This document shows positions 1 through 8,538 of a stretch of 15,749 nt of DNA, piece by piece (the stretch's first letter is position 1; every line of letters begins with the position of its first letter). The DNA is from an uncultured Blautia sp. (lineage in GTDB: Bacteria; Bacillota; Clostridia; Lachnospirales; Lachnospiraceae): assembly GCA_900541985.1 (NCBI GenBank), contig UQLX01000046.1, positions 1 through 15,749 of the forward strand. The letters are read 5' to 3'. The notes below the pieces were generated by a model that was given only the letters and a program-made list of their open reading frames with translations, had not been told where the DNA came from and ran no database searches. The position numbers and the translations under genes were made by a program.

Positions 1-20
1 TCGAGCGAAAGCTTGGTCAC
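1..20 (+). rRNA. Probable 3' tail of 23S rRNA (partial)
   Basis: The first bases read TCGAGCGAAAGCTTGGTC, close to the usual last bases of Firmicute 23S genes (TCGAG, a few bases, CTTGACC or CTTAACC). The bases after it (about 41-77) contain TAGTTTTGAAAGTG and a partner CACTTTT. This is like the TAGTTTTGAGAG spacer that follows 23S in Bacillus. Only the extreme end would be present, so this is a judgement from memory of the family. A tRNA-Asn follows directly with no 5S gene between. The 3' boundary is approximate. Confidence 0.4.
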
Positions 21-79
21 ACGATTCCAAATGTCAACATGTATGTAGTTTTGAAAGTGCAATTCAAATACACTTTTAT

Positions 80-152
80 TCCTCCTTAGCTCAGTCGGTA
101 GAGCATGCGGCTGTTAACCGCAGTGTCGTTGGTTCGAGTCCAACAGGGGGAG
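80..152 (+). tRNA. tRNA-Asn (GTT)
   Basis: A complete 73-nt cloverleaf. The acceptor stem TCCTCCT (80-86) pairs with AGGGGGA (145-151), and the discriminator base is G152. The D-arm is TAGCTCAGTCGGTAGAGC, the anticodon loop CTGTTAA gives GTT, and the T-arm contains GGTTCGAGTCC. CCA is not encoded. It sits directly behind the putative 23S tail and in front of a terminator, so it is probably the last gene of an rRNA operon. Confidence 0.97.
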
Positions 153-161
153 TTTTTTTAT

Positions 162-190
162 GTCTGCAGAAAGTTCTGCAGGCTTTTTTT
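162..190 (+). terminator. Rho-independent terminator after tRNA-Asn
   Basis: The stem GTCTGCAGA (162-170) pairs with TCTGCAGGC (175-183, one G-T wobble) around a 4-nt loop and is followed by seven T (184-190). It ends the rRNA/tRNA transcript and separates it from the regulator operon. Confidence 0.85.
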
Positions 191-199
191 GTGCATAAA

Positions 200-231
200 T
201 TTACAAAACAGTTACATCCTACAGATAAAAT
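200..231 (+). promoter_or_regulatory. Candidate promoter for the two-component/ABC operon
   Basis: TTTACA (200-205) is followed after 18-20 nt by the AT-rich GATAAAAT (224-231), about 100 nt before the response regulator start. The match is only moderate, and the spacing is long if TAAAAT is taken as the -10. No other sigma-A-like pair stands out between the terminator and the gene. Autoregulation is plausible but no clear direct repeat was found. Confidence 0.3.
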
Positions 232-331
232 TCATGTCATAATGTAATCAAAGTTTCTATAACGTGACAAAATGCCGCAAGTAAACAAATCGGTATGAGA
301 GCAGACAGGGAACACCAGGGGAGGAATCAAT

Positions 332-997
332 ATGGGAGCACATATTCTTGTAATAGAAGATGAGGAAGCAATTAATGACCTGATCTGTATGAATCTGGAA
401 GTGACAGGATATCAGGTTACCTCTTTTTTTGACGGAGAGGAGGTAAGTAAAAGTCTGTCGGAAAACCATGCCTATGACTGCGCTCTGGTAGATGTGATGC
501 TGCCGGGAAAGGATGGTTTTGCTCTTCTTCCAGAACTGAAGGATTATGAAATTCCGGTTATTTTTCTGACTGCCAGAGGAGAGGTTCAAAATAAAGTCAG
601 AGGACTGAAAGAAGGCGCAGAAGATTATATTGTAAAGCCATTTGAGATGCTGGAGCTTCTGGTACGAATTGAAAAGGTTCTGGAAAGAAATGGAAAAAAC
701 GAGCGTTTAATTTGTATTTATGATGTGGAGATTGATACAGAAAAGCATACGGTTAAAAAGGCCGGACAGGAGGTTTATCTGAAACCGATGGAATATGAAT
801 GCCTTTTAATGTTTGTGCGGCATAAGAATAAGGCGCTTACCAGAGGACAGATTCTGGGAGCCTTGTGGGGAATGGAATTTGAGGGTGAGACACGTACTGT
901 GGATGCCCATGTAGGTCGTATACGCAAAAAACTGGATTGGGGAAATGTAATAAAAACCATTCCTACTATAGGCTACAGACTGGAGGTGGATCAGTGA
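332..997 (+). CDS. OmpR/PhoB-family response regulator
   Basis: A 221-residue DNA-binding response regulator. The receiver domain is residues 4-118, with acidic pocket E9-D10, phospho-acceptor D54 in ALVDVMLPG, T80 and K102 (VKPF). The C-terminal winged helix is about 125-219, with the usual recognition-helix signature TVDAHVGRIRKKL. The length is standard for the family. The start is supported by AGGGGAGG about 8 nt upstream. Its stop overlaps the GTG start of the kinase, so the two form a cognate pair. The likely targets are its own operon, including the exporter and surface proteins downstream, but that is inferred from linkage only. Confidence 0.95.
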   Translation: MGAHILVIEDEEAINDLICMNLEVTGYQVTSFFDGEEVSKSLSENHAYDCALVDVMLPGKDGFALLPELKDYEIPVIFLTARGEVQNKVRGLKEGAEDYIVKPFEMLELLVRIEKVLERNGKNERLICIYDVEIDTEKHTVKKAGQEVYLKPMEYECLLMFVRHKNKALTRGQILGALWGMEFEGETRTVDAHVGRIRKKLDWGNVIKTIPTIGYRLEVDQ

Positions 998-2472
998 AGC
1001 TGTTCCGAAAAATATTTTTTCAGGCGGTTCTGGGATTTCTTTTGATTTCTCAGCTTACCATGGCATATTTTCTCTATGAATCTCAAAAGCAGACTTTGAC
1101 GGATCAGAGAAAGAGCCAGGAAATTATTTTTACAGATAAGCTCCACGAGTTTAGCAGAAAACTGGAAGAGTCTTTAAAGCTGTTGAAAAACAACGATGCA
1201 GAGGGCAGGAAACTGGCAGCAGTTCAGTCATTTCGGGATGTTTTTGGGAATTATGGAGCTTTTTATCAGCATGGGGAATGGATCTGCAATGCCACTCCCT
1301 ATGAATTTGATTATATGGGAATCAGAGAAGTAAATGGAGAAAATAACGGAGAAGTACCAATACAGACCATAGATGGAAGAAAACTCATGCTGACCTTTAC
1401 GCAAATATCTGACAGCAATATACAGGCAGGAATTTTGTATTATCAGGACGTTACGGAAATCTATCAGAGAACAGAGAGCCTTTTTTTTAAGGGACATATG
1501 ATTACGGTGTTTCTTCTGATTGTGGGCGGATTTATCATATGGAAAAGCCTTTATGCCACCATGCGTCCTCTGATGGAATTAAAAAAGGCTGCCAGGGCTA
1601 TTTCAGAGGGAGATTATCATGTCCGGGTATCTGAGAGCAGGAAAGATGAACTGGGAGAGCTGGCAGCCAGCTTTAATCATATGGCTGGCACTATACAGGA
1701 AAATATACAGGAACTGACAGAAATAAACAGGAAACAGCAGCAAATGTTGGGAAGCCTTGCCCATGAGCTGAAAACGCCCATGACAGCCATTATGGGTTAT
1801 GCAGATACCCTTCTTACCGTACGTTTAAGCGATAAAAGACGGGAGCAGGCTCTTCAGTATATTCAAAAGGAGTGCAGCCGCCTTTCCAGGCTGTCTGTTA
1901 AAATTCTGGAGCTTACCGGACTTTATGAGGAAGAAAAATCAGGAATGAATCTTCAAAGCTTTCAGGTGGGAAACTTTTTGAATCATATAAAAGCTTTGAC
2001 AGGATTTACGTTAAAAGAAAAGGAAATTCAGCTGGAAGTCCAGTGCAGCCCCTTAGATCTCCAAAAAGCAGCAGATGTGGATCTTTTGACAAGTTTTGTA
2101 CTGAACCTTGTGGATAATGCAGGAAAGGCCTCAGAGAACGGCGGAAAAATCCGGATAATAGCTGATGATGAGGCTCTTATTGTGGAGGATCAGGGACGAG
2201 GAATAGCTCCGGAAGAGATTGAACGGGTAACAGAAGCCTTTTACATGGTGGATAAGTCACGATCCAGAAAAGAAGGGGGTGCAGGACTTGGGCTTGCGCT
2301 CTGTAAGGAAATCGCAGATCTTCACGATTGGGAGCTGACCATAGAAAGTGAACCGGGGAACGGAACAAGGGTAATCCTCTTATGGTTACAACGCGGTTAC
2401 GAGTTGGAGAATACCCGGCAAAAAGATTCTGTTATTCTGGAAGCAGAAAGGACAGACAGCAATTTTGTATGA
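994..2472 (+). CDS. Sensor histidine kinase (HisKA/HATPase, HAMP)
   Basis: A 492-residue membrane kinase partnered with the response regulator. I start it at GTG 994, inside the overlapping GTGA with the regulator's stop and about 7 nt after GGAGGT. An ATG at 937 lies in the previous gene and is unlikely. TM1 is about 9-28, an extracellular sensor about 30-165, TM2 about 167-187 and HAMP about 188-240. The phospho-acceptor is H257 in LAHELKTP. ATP-lid motifs are the N box at N375 (LVDNAGKAS), the G1 box DQGRG (399-403) and the G2 box GGAGLGL (428-434). All catalytic motifs are intact. The sensor region matches no ligand-binding fold I recognise, so the signal is unknown. A 23-nt gap leads to the lipoprotein gene. 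Confidence 0.95.
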   Translation: MKLFRKIFFQAVLGFLLISQLTMAYFLYESQKQTLTDQRKSQEIIFTDKLHEFSRKLEESLKLLKNNDAEGRKLAAVQSFRDVFGNYGAFYQHGEWICNATPYEFDYMGIREVNGENNGEVPIQTIDGRKLMLTFTQISDSNIQAGILYYQDVTEIYQRTESLFFKGHMITVFLLIVGGFIIWKSLYATMRPLMELKKAARAISEGDYHVRVSESRKDELGELAASFNHMAGTIQENIQELTEINRKQQQMLGSLAHELKTPMTAIMGYADTLLTVRLSDKRREQALQYIQKECSRLSRLSVKILELTGLYEEEKSGMNLQSFQVGNFLNHIKALTGFTLKEKEIQLEVQCSPLDLQKAADVDLLTSFVLNLVDNAGKASENGGKIRIIADDEALIVEDQGRGIAPEEIERVTEAFYMVDKSRSRKEGGAGLGLALCKEIADLHDWELTIESEPGNGTRVILLWLQRGYELENTRQKDSVILEAERTDSNFV

Positions 2473-2495
2473 TCCGCCGGGAAAGGAGACAGACC

Positions 2496-4058
2496 ATGAA
2501 AAAAAGAATCGTAACAGCTATTCTGGCAATGATGACCGGGATAATTTTTTTGACCGGATGCGCAGAAACTCCAGAGAGTTCTCTTGTAAAAAAGAAGGGA
2601 AATATGAAAGAAATATTGTATGAAGAGGAGGCAGAAGAACAGGAGAATACAGAAGTTTTGTCCGGTAAAAATATCCGGGAAACAGTAGGAGCGCCGAAAA
2701 CTTATCAGAGCGAGACAGCAGATACCACAGGAAACCTTAAAATAGTAACAGATGCGAAGGTAGAAATTCCTGATACAGACCATGCTTCTGTGATCGAGGT
2801 AACGCAGCATCCCTTTGGGCAGGAGCAGATGGATCTGATCACAGATACCTTTTTTAAAAATGCAAAGATCTATACCTCACACAGCTACTATACCCGTACA
2901 AAGGATGTGGTACAAAAGGAGCTGACCTGGTGGAAAGCCAACCTTGCCAAGGGAAATCTGGATCCTAACGGTCTTGGGAAGGATGAGAATGGGAATTATT
3001 ATCTGGACATCAATCAGACCATTGAAGACCTGGAAAAGGAGTATGAGACAGCCCCTGAAACCCGCACACTGAAGAAGGTGAAGCCTCAGTTTGGCCTGAA
3101 AGGGGAAGAAGGAGACTATATCATGGAGGATTACTTTGTTGGAGTGGCAGTTACAGAAGAGGGAAATGCTTTTAATTACAGTATGAACTCCTATGGAGCA
3201 GCCCCTATGTCTGTGGAAATCCGCAACCAGAGCCGTTATGAAAAGGAAAGTATAATCAATGAATTTATGTATTGGGACGGATATGATTATTACAGTAAGC
3301 TGGCAGAATCCTCCTACTGGGAGAATGCAGAGTGGGTTCCAACAGAAGAAGAACTGAAAGACGAAATTGGAATTTCTCTGGAAGAAGCCAAAGCTCTTGC
3401 GGACGAGAAGGTGAAGGAGCTTCAGATCCCGGATATGGAGCTTGGAGACTGGGAGTACGGACTCTGCCTTTATCAAAAGGGAAGCGGTGAAGATCAGAGG
3501 CTTGTGCTGACAGATACCGGCTATATCCTTCATTATACGAGAAGGCTGGGAGAAATTCCCATTACTTATACGGAGGAACAGGGAGGCGAGCTGTACAGCA
3601 ACGATATGGGATCTGAATCAGAAAGCTGGCTTTATGAGAAGCTGGACTTTTGTGTAACGGATGAGGGAATTGATGAGGTACAGCTAATCGATCAGTATGA
3701 TATCGGAAAAACAAAAACAGAAAATGTAAAACTGAAATCCTTTGATGAGATCATGGATATTTACGAAAAAATGATGCTTATTAAAAACGCTGATTATATG
3801 GAGAATGCAAAAGAGCTTACGTACAAAATAGACCGGATTGTATTTGGCTACACAAGAATTTACGAACCAAAATCAGACAGCCGTTCCGGCATGCTTGTTC
3901 CTGTCTGGGATTTCTTTGGAAGCTATGAAGGCACTTATAAGGAAGAGGCGGAATGGGAAACCGGATCAGAGAATTTCCTTTATGCGCCGCAATATGAAAG
4001 CTATCTTACCATCAACGCTATAGACGGCAGTGTGATTGACAGAGGATTGGGATATTAG
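2496..4058 (+). CDS. Large secreted lipoprotein of unknown function
   Basis: A 520-residue protein with a lipoprotein signal peptide: a KKR start, a hydrophobic core, and the lipobox LTGC with the lipidated cysteine at residue 22. An in-frame upstream ATG at 2382 lies inside the kinase gene; ATG 2496 has GGAG about 9 nt upstream and begins exactly at the signal peptide, so I chose it. The mature protein begins with an acidic, flexible stretch (about 25-60), followed by a long soluble region rich in Tyr, Trp, Glu and Asp with no membrane segment. I recognise no catalytic motif. Its place between a kinase and an exporter suggests a surface sensor or substrate-capture protein, but that is inference. 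Confidence 0.85.
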   Translation: MKKRIVTAILAMMTGIIFLTGCAETPESSLVKKKGNMKEILYEEEAEEQENTEVLSGKNIRETVGAPKTYQSETADTTGNLKIVTDAKVEIPDTDHASVIEVTQHPFGQEQMDLITDTFFKNAKIYTSHSYYTRTKDVVQKELTWWKANLAKGNLDPNGLGKDENGNYYLDINQTIEDLEKEYETAPETRTLKKVKPQFGLKGEEGDYIMEDYFVGVAVTEEGNAFNYSMNSYGAAPMSVEIRNQSRYEKESIINEFMYWDGYDYYSKLAESSYWENAEWVPTEEELKDEIGISLEEAKALADEKVKELQIPDMELGDWEYGLCLYQKGSGEDQRLVLTDTGYILHYTRRLGEIPITYTEEQGGELYSNDMGSESESWLYEKLDFCVTDEGIDEVQLIDQYDIGKTKTENVKLKSFDEIMDIYEKMMLIKNADYMENAKELTYKIDRIVFGYTRIYEPKSDSRSGMLVPVWDFFGSYEGTYKEEAEWETGSENFLYAPQYESYLTINAIDGSVIDRGLGY

Positions 4059-4068
4059 AGGAAAAGGA

Positions 4069-4986
4069 ATGGACAGGACAAAAAGAAGCCAAAAAGCTGT
4101 AAAACAAATGCTGGCAGTGATTAGCTATGATTTCAGGGGATTTTTTAAAAGACCAAGGGTTATACTGACATTTCTTCTGGGATTTGTTCTCTGCTTTCTT
4201 TTAAGCAGCAGGACTATGCCTGTGATGGAAACTTACAAATCTCCTGTGCAGATGCTGGAACCGTTTTTGTGGACATTTGGTGATTCTACGGCGATTCTTT
4301 TAAGCTCTGTGCTTCTTCTGCTTCTTTTTTCCGATCTTCCTGTATGGAACGCAGTTACGCCTTATTATCTGTACCGGACTACCAAGGTTCGATGGCTTTT
4401 GGGGCAAATGATTTATATGGCTTCGGCGGCAGGAATTTATACATTGTTTATGCTGGGATCAACCATGATTTTGTGTGCCGGGAACAGCTATCCGGGAAAT
4501 ATCTGGAGTGATACAGCAGCTATGCTGGCTTATTCCAGACTGGGAGAAATCCTTAGTGTGCCATCTACGGTAAAGGTGATGGAAAGCATTTCTCCTTTTG
4601 GCTGCGCTGCTGTGGTGACGCTTCTTTTGTTTCTTTACATTCTCTGTCTCGGGTTTGTGATTCTGGCAGGAAATCTTCTGCCGGGAAAAAACAGGGGAAT
4701 GGTAACAGGACTTCTCTTTTGTTTATATGGTTTTTTGCTGGATCCTAAGGCTCTTGCCAGAATTCTGGGATATGAAAAATATGAGATGTTCCGGGTCAAT
4801 GTTCTGATCGGCTGGCTCAGCCCTTTAAGCCATGCATCCTATGGAAGACATAATTTTGGCTATGACCGTCTGCCTTCTGTAGGACAGTCTGTTCTGGTGT
4901 TTTTAGGGATTCTGGTGCTACTTACACTGTTCTGTTTAAAAAGGCTGAAAACATACTCCTTTGTATTTCTGGGAGAAAAGGACTGA
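4069..4986 (+). CDS. Integral membrane protein, probable ABC exporter permease subunit
   Basis: A 305-residue hydrophobic protein with a basic cytoplasmic N-terminus (about 1-40, ending FFKRPR) and about six membrane segments, starting near VILTFLLGFVLCFLL and ending near SVLVFLGILVLLTLFCL. The start at ATG 4069 is favoured because AGAGGAAAAGGA lies just upstream and the ATG at 4036 is inside the lipoprotein gene. It lies 2 nt before a second permease-like gene and close to an ABC ATPase, matching exporters with two different membrane subunits plus one ATPase. No substrate can be read from the sequence. It could also be an accessory membrane protein rather than the pore. Confidence 0.8.
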   Translation: MDRTKRSQKAVKQMLAVISYDFRGFFKRPRVILTFLLGFVLCFLLSSRTMPVMETYKSPVQMLEPFLWTFGDSTAILLSSVLLLLLFSDLPVWNAVTPYYLYRTTKVRWLLGQMIYMASAAGIYTLFMLGSTMILCAGNSYPGNIWSDTAAMLAYSRLGEILSVPSTVKVMESISPFGCAAVVTLLLFLYILCLGFVILAGNLLPGKNRGMVTGLLFCLYGFLLDPKALARILGYEKYEMFRVNVLIGWLSPLSHASYGRHNFGYDRLPSVGQSVLVFLGILVLLTLFCLKRLKTYSFVFLGEKD

Positions 4987-4987
4987 T

Positions 4988-5653
4988 ATGGGAAATGAAA
5001 TAATGAGAATGCTTAAGGGCAAAGGCTTCTGGCTGGGATTTATGACAGCTATGGCCGGAATTAGTCTGGGCGCTTCTTATCCTGAGCTTCAAGGACTTTT
5101 AAATCCAGGAAGTTTTGTAGACATGGAAACAGAAGCCCTGAAATCAAACGCCATGATATTTTTTCTTCCTCTTGCAGCAGTTCTGCCATGGAGCGATTCC
5201 TTTATCCGTGAGCGGCAGGGTGGGTTTTTAAAAACAGCGCTTCCACGGACCGGAAGGCGCTATTATGTGGAAAGTAAAGTATTTACTACTGCTCTTGGTG
5301 GATTTCTTTCTGTTTTTCTGGCAGGGGCGCTGATGTTTTTGGCGTATTTTATGATTTTTTTCCTCTGGAGGCTCAGGGAAAATTCCCATGGGGCCAGACG
5401 GCGGAGCTTGGAAGAATCCTGCTTCGCTGCGGACTTGTGGCAGCGGCTTTAAGCACAGGAGGAGGGATTTTTGCCGGGCTTACAGGATCGGTATTTAAAA
5501 AAAGCGCTGTGGCTTTACCCGCCTCAATGGATTGAGGGAAGCGCAGAATGGGGAGAAAAGGGTCTGGGACTATGGCTTTTTCTTTTTGTTCTTCTGGGGA
5601 TGCTGATGGCACTTTATGGAGGGATTCTTTATGACAGGGTGGAAGAAATCTGA
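4988..5653 (+). pseudogene. ABC exporter permease, disrupted by two frame changes
   Basis: The protein starts well at ATG 4988, with TM near FWLGFMTAMAGISL, then LPWSDSFIRERQGGFLK, then TM near FTTALGGFLSVFLAGALMF. At the 7-T run 5355-5361 the sensible reading moves by one base. One extra T gives MIFFPLEAQGKFPWG and then a membrane-like stretch ending GGGIFAGLTG. Near 5480-5490 it moves back to the original frame, giving QDRYLKKALWLYPPQW and a last TM ending at 5653. The second change seems to have removed about 20 residues including part of a TM, judged from memory of related permeases. As written, the first frame stops at 5452. The cause could be a true pseudogene, sequencing error at the homopolymer, or slippage on T TTT TTC, but slippage does not explain the second change. 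Confidence 0.7.
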
Positions 5654-6302
5654 GCCTGTGATCCGGGTAGATAAGGCAAGCAGATATTTTGGAGAAGACT
5701 GCGTACTGAAAGAAGCAGAGCTTACTTTGTATGAGGGGCAGGTCTGCGGTATTGTGGGAAATAACGGATCAGGAAAAACAGTTCTGATGAAATGTATCTG
5801 CGGATTTCTTCCAGTAACGTCAGGAACCATATGGGTTCAGGGAAAGAACATCGGAAAAGAAGTGGATTTTCCCGAAAGCCTTGGCGCGATCATTGAAAGC
5901 CCGGGTTTTCTTACGGATATTACAGGATTTCGTAATCTGGAGATTCTGGCGTCCATGAACCGCCGGATCACATCGGCTCAGATACGGCTTGTAATGAAAA
6001 AAGTGGGGCTGGATCCTGACATGAAGAAGTCTGTGGCAAAATATTCCCTTGGTATGCGGCAGCGTCTGGGAATTGCGCAGGCTATCATGGAAGAACCGGA
6101 ACTTCTTGTTTTGGACGAGCCTTTTAACGGTCTGGACAAACAGGGAGTGGAAGATATGAGAAAAATTCTGTTGGAGCTGAAAGCTCAGGGAAAGACCATA
6201 CTTCTGGCAAGCCATAACGAGGATGATATCCGGATTTTGTGCGACCGGGTTTTTGAAATGGACGAAGGGGTTTTAAAGGAAAGAGAGGAGTCGGAGGTAT
6301 GA
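5631..6302 (+). CDS. ABC transporter ATPase
   Basis: A 223-residue nucleotide-binding subunit. Walker A is GNNGSGKT (43-50), the signature is YSLGMRQ (138-144, SLGM replacing the usual SGGQ), Walker B is LLVLDEP (158-164) with catalytic E163, and the switch histidine is H195. The Q-loop position carries glutamate (E89 in IIESPGF), as seen in bacitracin/lantibiotic-type exporters. ATG 5631 has GGAGGG 7 nt upstream; the in-frame ATG at 5616 lacks a site. The gene starts inside the end of the broken permease and its stop overlaps the next start (ATGA). With one permease damaged, the complex may not work unless the reading error is technical. Confidence 0.93.
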   Translation: MTGWKKSEPVIRVDKASRYFGEDCVLKEAELTLYEGQVCGIVGNNGSGKTVLMKCICGFLPVTSGTIWVQGKNIGKEVDFPESLGAIIESPGFLTDITGFRNLEILASMNRRITSAQIRLVMKKVGLDPDMKKSVAKYSLGMRQRLGIAQAIMEEPELLVLDEPFNGLDKQGVEDMRKILLELKAQGKTILLASHNEDDIRILCDRVFEMDEGVLKEREESEV

Positions 6303-7567
6303 AAAAAGGAAAGCTGGCAGCAGGAGTTTTCCTTCTGTGTATGCAGATCATGGCAGAGGCAGTGGGAAATAAGTGGAGTGCAGACGGAGAACAGATGGTT
6401 TACGGAGCAGATCTGTTTATGGAAGGAGAAAATTCAGCTTTTATTATAGAAGAGATGGAATCGGACATTGTATCGGAGCCTGGCTGTATTCCAGAGATTA
6501 CTATTATGCCGGAACCTACGGCTGTACCAGAACCTACTGCAGTGCCGGAACCGGATGTTTCACCGGAACCTACCATTTTTCCGCAGCCAACGCCCACACC
6601 GGGATTTTCAGTAAATATTGAAAATATGAATATTTATCCGAATTGTGGAACACAGTCGGAAGAGGAGCTGGTGCGGCAGCCAAAGCTTTTACTGGAAAGC
6701 AGCAGCCTGACAGGAAAGACGCTGGAAGCGGGAGCTGTCCAGGAAGTGGAACTTGTTCTGGAGAATAAAAGCAGGGATCAGGGAATTTATAATCTGAAGC
6801 TGGCCTTTTTCACAGAAACACCAGGCATCCAGTTTGAAAAAAAGTCTTATTATTTTGACAGGATCAGTCCAGGAGGCAGGATCACTGTAGCAAATAATGT
6901 ACGGACATCTGTGGATGCAAAGGAGGGGCTTGTTCCTGTCAAGCTTTCCTTTGAATATGAAGATAAGAAGGGAACTTCGGCATCAGGAACGGAAGAGACA
7001 GAATTTTTTATAAAACAGACAGTATCAGCACACCTGAGCTGTGACGAGATTCCGGCAGAGGTGTATTCCACAGATACGGTAAACCTGGGAATCCGTGTGC
7101 AGAATCTGGGAAGAACAGAGATTTATAATGCCCGTGTCGTCATGGAAGGAAAAGGGATGTTTCCAAAGGAAGAGATTTTTCTTGGAAATATGGATGCAGG
7201 AACAGAGCGTACAGGAACCATGCGCGTTTTTGTAGCAACCCGTACGATGGAGGCCAATGGACGTGATGAAGGAACTGATGAGAGGGACATGTATGGAGCA
7301 GTTACAGGGAGGATCATTCTGAAATATGAGGATGGAGAGGGCAAACCATATGAACAGGTGAAAGAATATGAAACCAGTATCCGGAAACCAAGGATTCAGA
7401 GTCTGAACATAGAAGTTCCCCAAAAAGCAAATAACTGGTGGTATTCTGTATTTGCAGCTGCCGGGGCAGGATTGATATGTCTGGTCTTTGGACTTATACA
7501 CAGGATCAGAAGGCAGAAAATACTTCTGGAGGAAATAAGAAGGGAGGCTTCTGGTGAGAATCTGTAA
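6299..7567 (+). CDS. Secreted, membrane-anchored protein with Pro-Glu-Pro linker
   Basis: A 422-residue protein with an N-terminal signal sequence (core about 6-20), a proline-rich linker (about 60-101, repeats like PEPTAVPEPT), a large extracellular beta-rich region (about 115-370) and one C-terminal TM (about 380-401) followed by a basic tail, HRIRRQK. Within the large region, two similar stretches (VQEVELVLENKSRDQGIYN and STDTVNLGIRVQNLGRTEIY) have the look of adhesion/CARDB-like Ig-fold domains, a similarity judged by eye. It starts at ATG 6299 after GGAGG, overlapping the ATPase stop. It is probably a cell-surface partner of the exporter; no enzyme motif was seen. Confidence 0.8.
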   Translation: MKKGKLAAGVFLLCMQIMAEAVGNKWSADGEQMVYGADLFMEGENSAFIIEEMESDIVSEPGCIPEITIMPEPTAVPEPTAVPEPDVSPEPTIFPQPTPTPGFSVNIENMNIYPNCGTQSEEELVRQPKLLLESSSLTGKTLEAGAVQEVELVLENKSRDQGIYNLKLAFFTETPGIQFEKKSYYFDRISPGGRITVANNVRTSVDAKEGLVPVKLSFEYEDKKGTSASGTEETEFFIKQTVSAHLSCDEIPAEVYSTDTVNLGIRVQNLGRTEIYNARVVMEGKGMFPKEEIFLGNMDAGTERTGTMRVFVATRTMEANGRDEGTDERDMYGAVTGRIILKYEDGEGKPYEQVKEYETSIRKPRIQSLNIEVPQKANNWWYSVFAAAGAGLICLVFGLIHRIRRQKILLEEIRREASGENL

Positions 7568-8288
7568 AAGAAGACATTTTTACCCGATGCTGATTCTGGG
7601 AGCATCCATTATGGCAGGAAGTCTTTGCTTATTGATTCGTCTGGCGGCTCCGGTTTTTTCAGGCTCTATAAAGGAATATCAGACAGTTGTTTCGCTTGGG
7701 CGCCTGCAATATGATGAGAAGCTTCTGGAGCAGGTGAAAAAGGTCCCGGGACTGGTTTCTTTTTCACCTGTTTTGGAAATTCCCGTGGAATTGAAACTGG
7801 AAGAGTATACGATGAGTACTGTTTTTCTGGCAGTGGATCTGAATGAACTGAAAATGGAGGGGGATTCATCGGAATATATTTATGTGAGAAATACTCCGGT
7901 ACTTTTGATAGGAAAAAATACTTTGGAATCCCTGAAAGATCTAAATAATCATACAATTTCCAAAAGGAGGCTTGCCACTTTCTGGGAAAAGGGAGAAGGA
8001 AAACTTCAGTACTGTCTGTCTGAAGCCGGAAGAGAAAAGGATGGAAGTGATTTTGAGAAAGAAACTGAAGCAACGGAATATTCCGAGGCTGTTTGGACAG
8101 AATGTCCGTCTTTTCTTTGTCTCAGAAGTCCGTCAGAGGGGATTTATATCAGTCTGGAGCAGGGAAAAGCGTTGGGGGGAATGAGTCAGGAAGATGGTAC
8201 AAAAGCGCTTCTTACCGTGAGAGGAAAAGAAGCCTTCAAAAAAGCACAGGATATTTTGCTAATCTTTCTAAGTAATCAAAAAAGGTGA
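7554..8288 (+). CDS. Membrane-anchored extracytoplasmic protein, possibly MacB periplasmic-domain-like
   Basis: A 244-residue protein with a basic start (MRICKRRH), one TM (about 9-31) and an extracellular remainder. The pattern VKKVPGLVSFSPVLEIPV with a following TVFLAVDLNELK resembles the periplasmic core of MacB/FtsX-type permeases, where the protein asks whether neighbours agree. The following permease TM domain is absent, so it would be a stand-alone core. The start is GTG 7554, with GGGAGG upstream, overlapping the previous stop by 14 nt. It is the last operon gene and no T-run terminator follows. Similarity is by eye and function is unknown. Confidence 0.65.
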   Translation: MRICKRRHFYPMLILGASIMAGSLCLLIRLAAPVFSGSIKEYQTVVSLGRLQYDEKLLEQVKKVPGLVSFSPVLEIPVELKLEEYTMSTVFLAVDLNELKMEGDSSEYIYVRNTPVLLIGKNTLESLKDLNNHTISKRRLATFWEKGEGKLQYCLSEAGREKDGSDFEKETEATEYSEAVWTECPSFLCLRSPSEGIYISLEQGKALGGMSQEDGTKALLTVRGKEAFKKAQDILLIFLSNQKR

Positions 8289-8389
8289 AAAAAAATTAAA
8301 AAAATGAAAAATTCCTCTTGCAAAATATAATAAGGTATGGTATTATAATTTTCGCTGAAGTCGTCATTAAAAGATAACAGCGAAAATAA
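8289..8389 (+). promoter_or_regulatory. Leader and promoter of the tRNA cluster
   Basis: The region is A/T-rich. A sigma-A-like promoter is TTGCAA (8318-8323), 17 nt, TATTAT (8341-8346), or TATAAT (8344-8349) at 20 nt. After it comes a perfect 9-bp inverted repeat, TTTTCGCTG (8349-8357) and CAGCGAAAA (8378-8386), ending three bases before tRNA-Glu. This may be a processing hairpin for the transcript. Confidence 0.55.
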
Positions 8390-8461
8390 GGCTCCATGGT
8401 CAAGCGGTTAAGACACCGCCCTTTCACGGCGGTAACAGGGGTTCAAATCCCCTTGGAGTCA
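8390..8461 (+). tRNA. tRNA-Glu (TTC)
   Basis: A 72-nt cloverleaf. The acceptor GGCTCCA (8390-8396) pairs with TGGAGTC (8454-8460), with discriminator A8461. The anticodon stem CCGCC/GGCGG holds loop CTTTCAC, anticodon TTC (8423-8425). The T-arm is GGGGTTCAAATCCCC. It is the first gene of the tRNA cluster. Confidence 0.97.
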
Positions 8462-8488
8462 CTTGAAAAATAAAAAATGAGATTTTCT

Positions 8489-8518
8489 TTGACTTGATTC
8501 CGACATTTGGTGTATAAT
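8489..8518 (+). promoter_or_regulatory. Sigma-A promoter between tRNA-Glu and tRNA-Thr
   Basis: TTGACT (8489-8494), an 18-nt spacer and a perfect TATAAT (8513-8518) lie 20 nt before tRNA-Thr. The second promoter would boost the downstream tRNAs independently of the Glu gene. Confidence 0.7.
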
Positions 8519-8538
8519 AGTTTTTGTAAGTATTACGC

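Noticed and set aside
5355..5362. Programmed -1 ribosomal frameshift on T TTT TTC
   Set aside because: It would fix only the first shift; the frame change near 5485 and the missing segment still break the permease.
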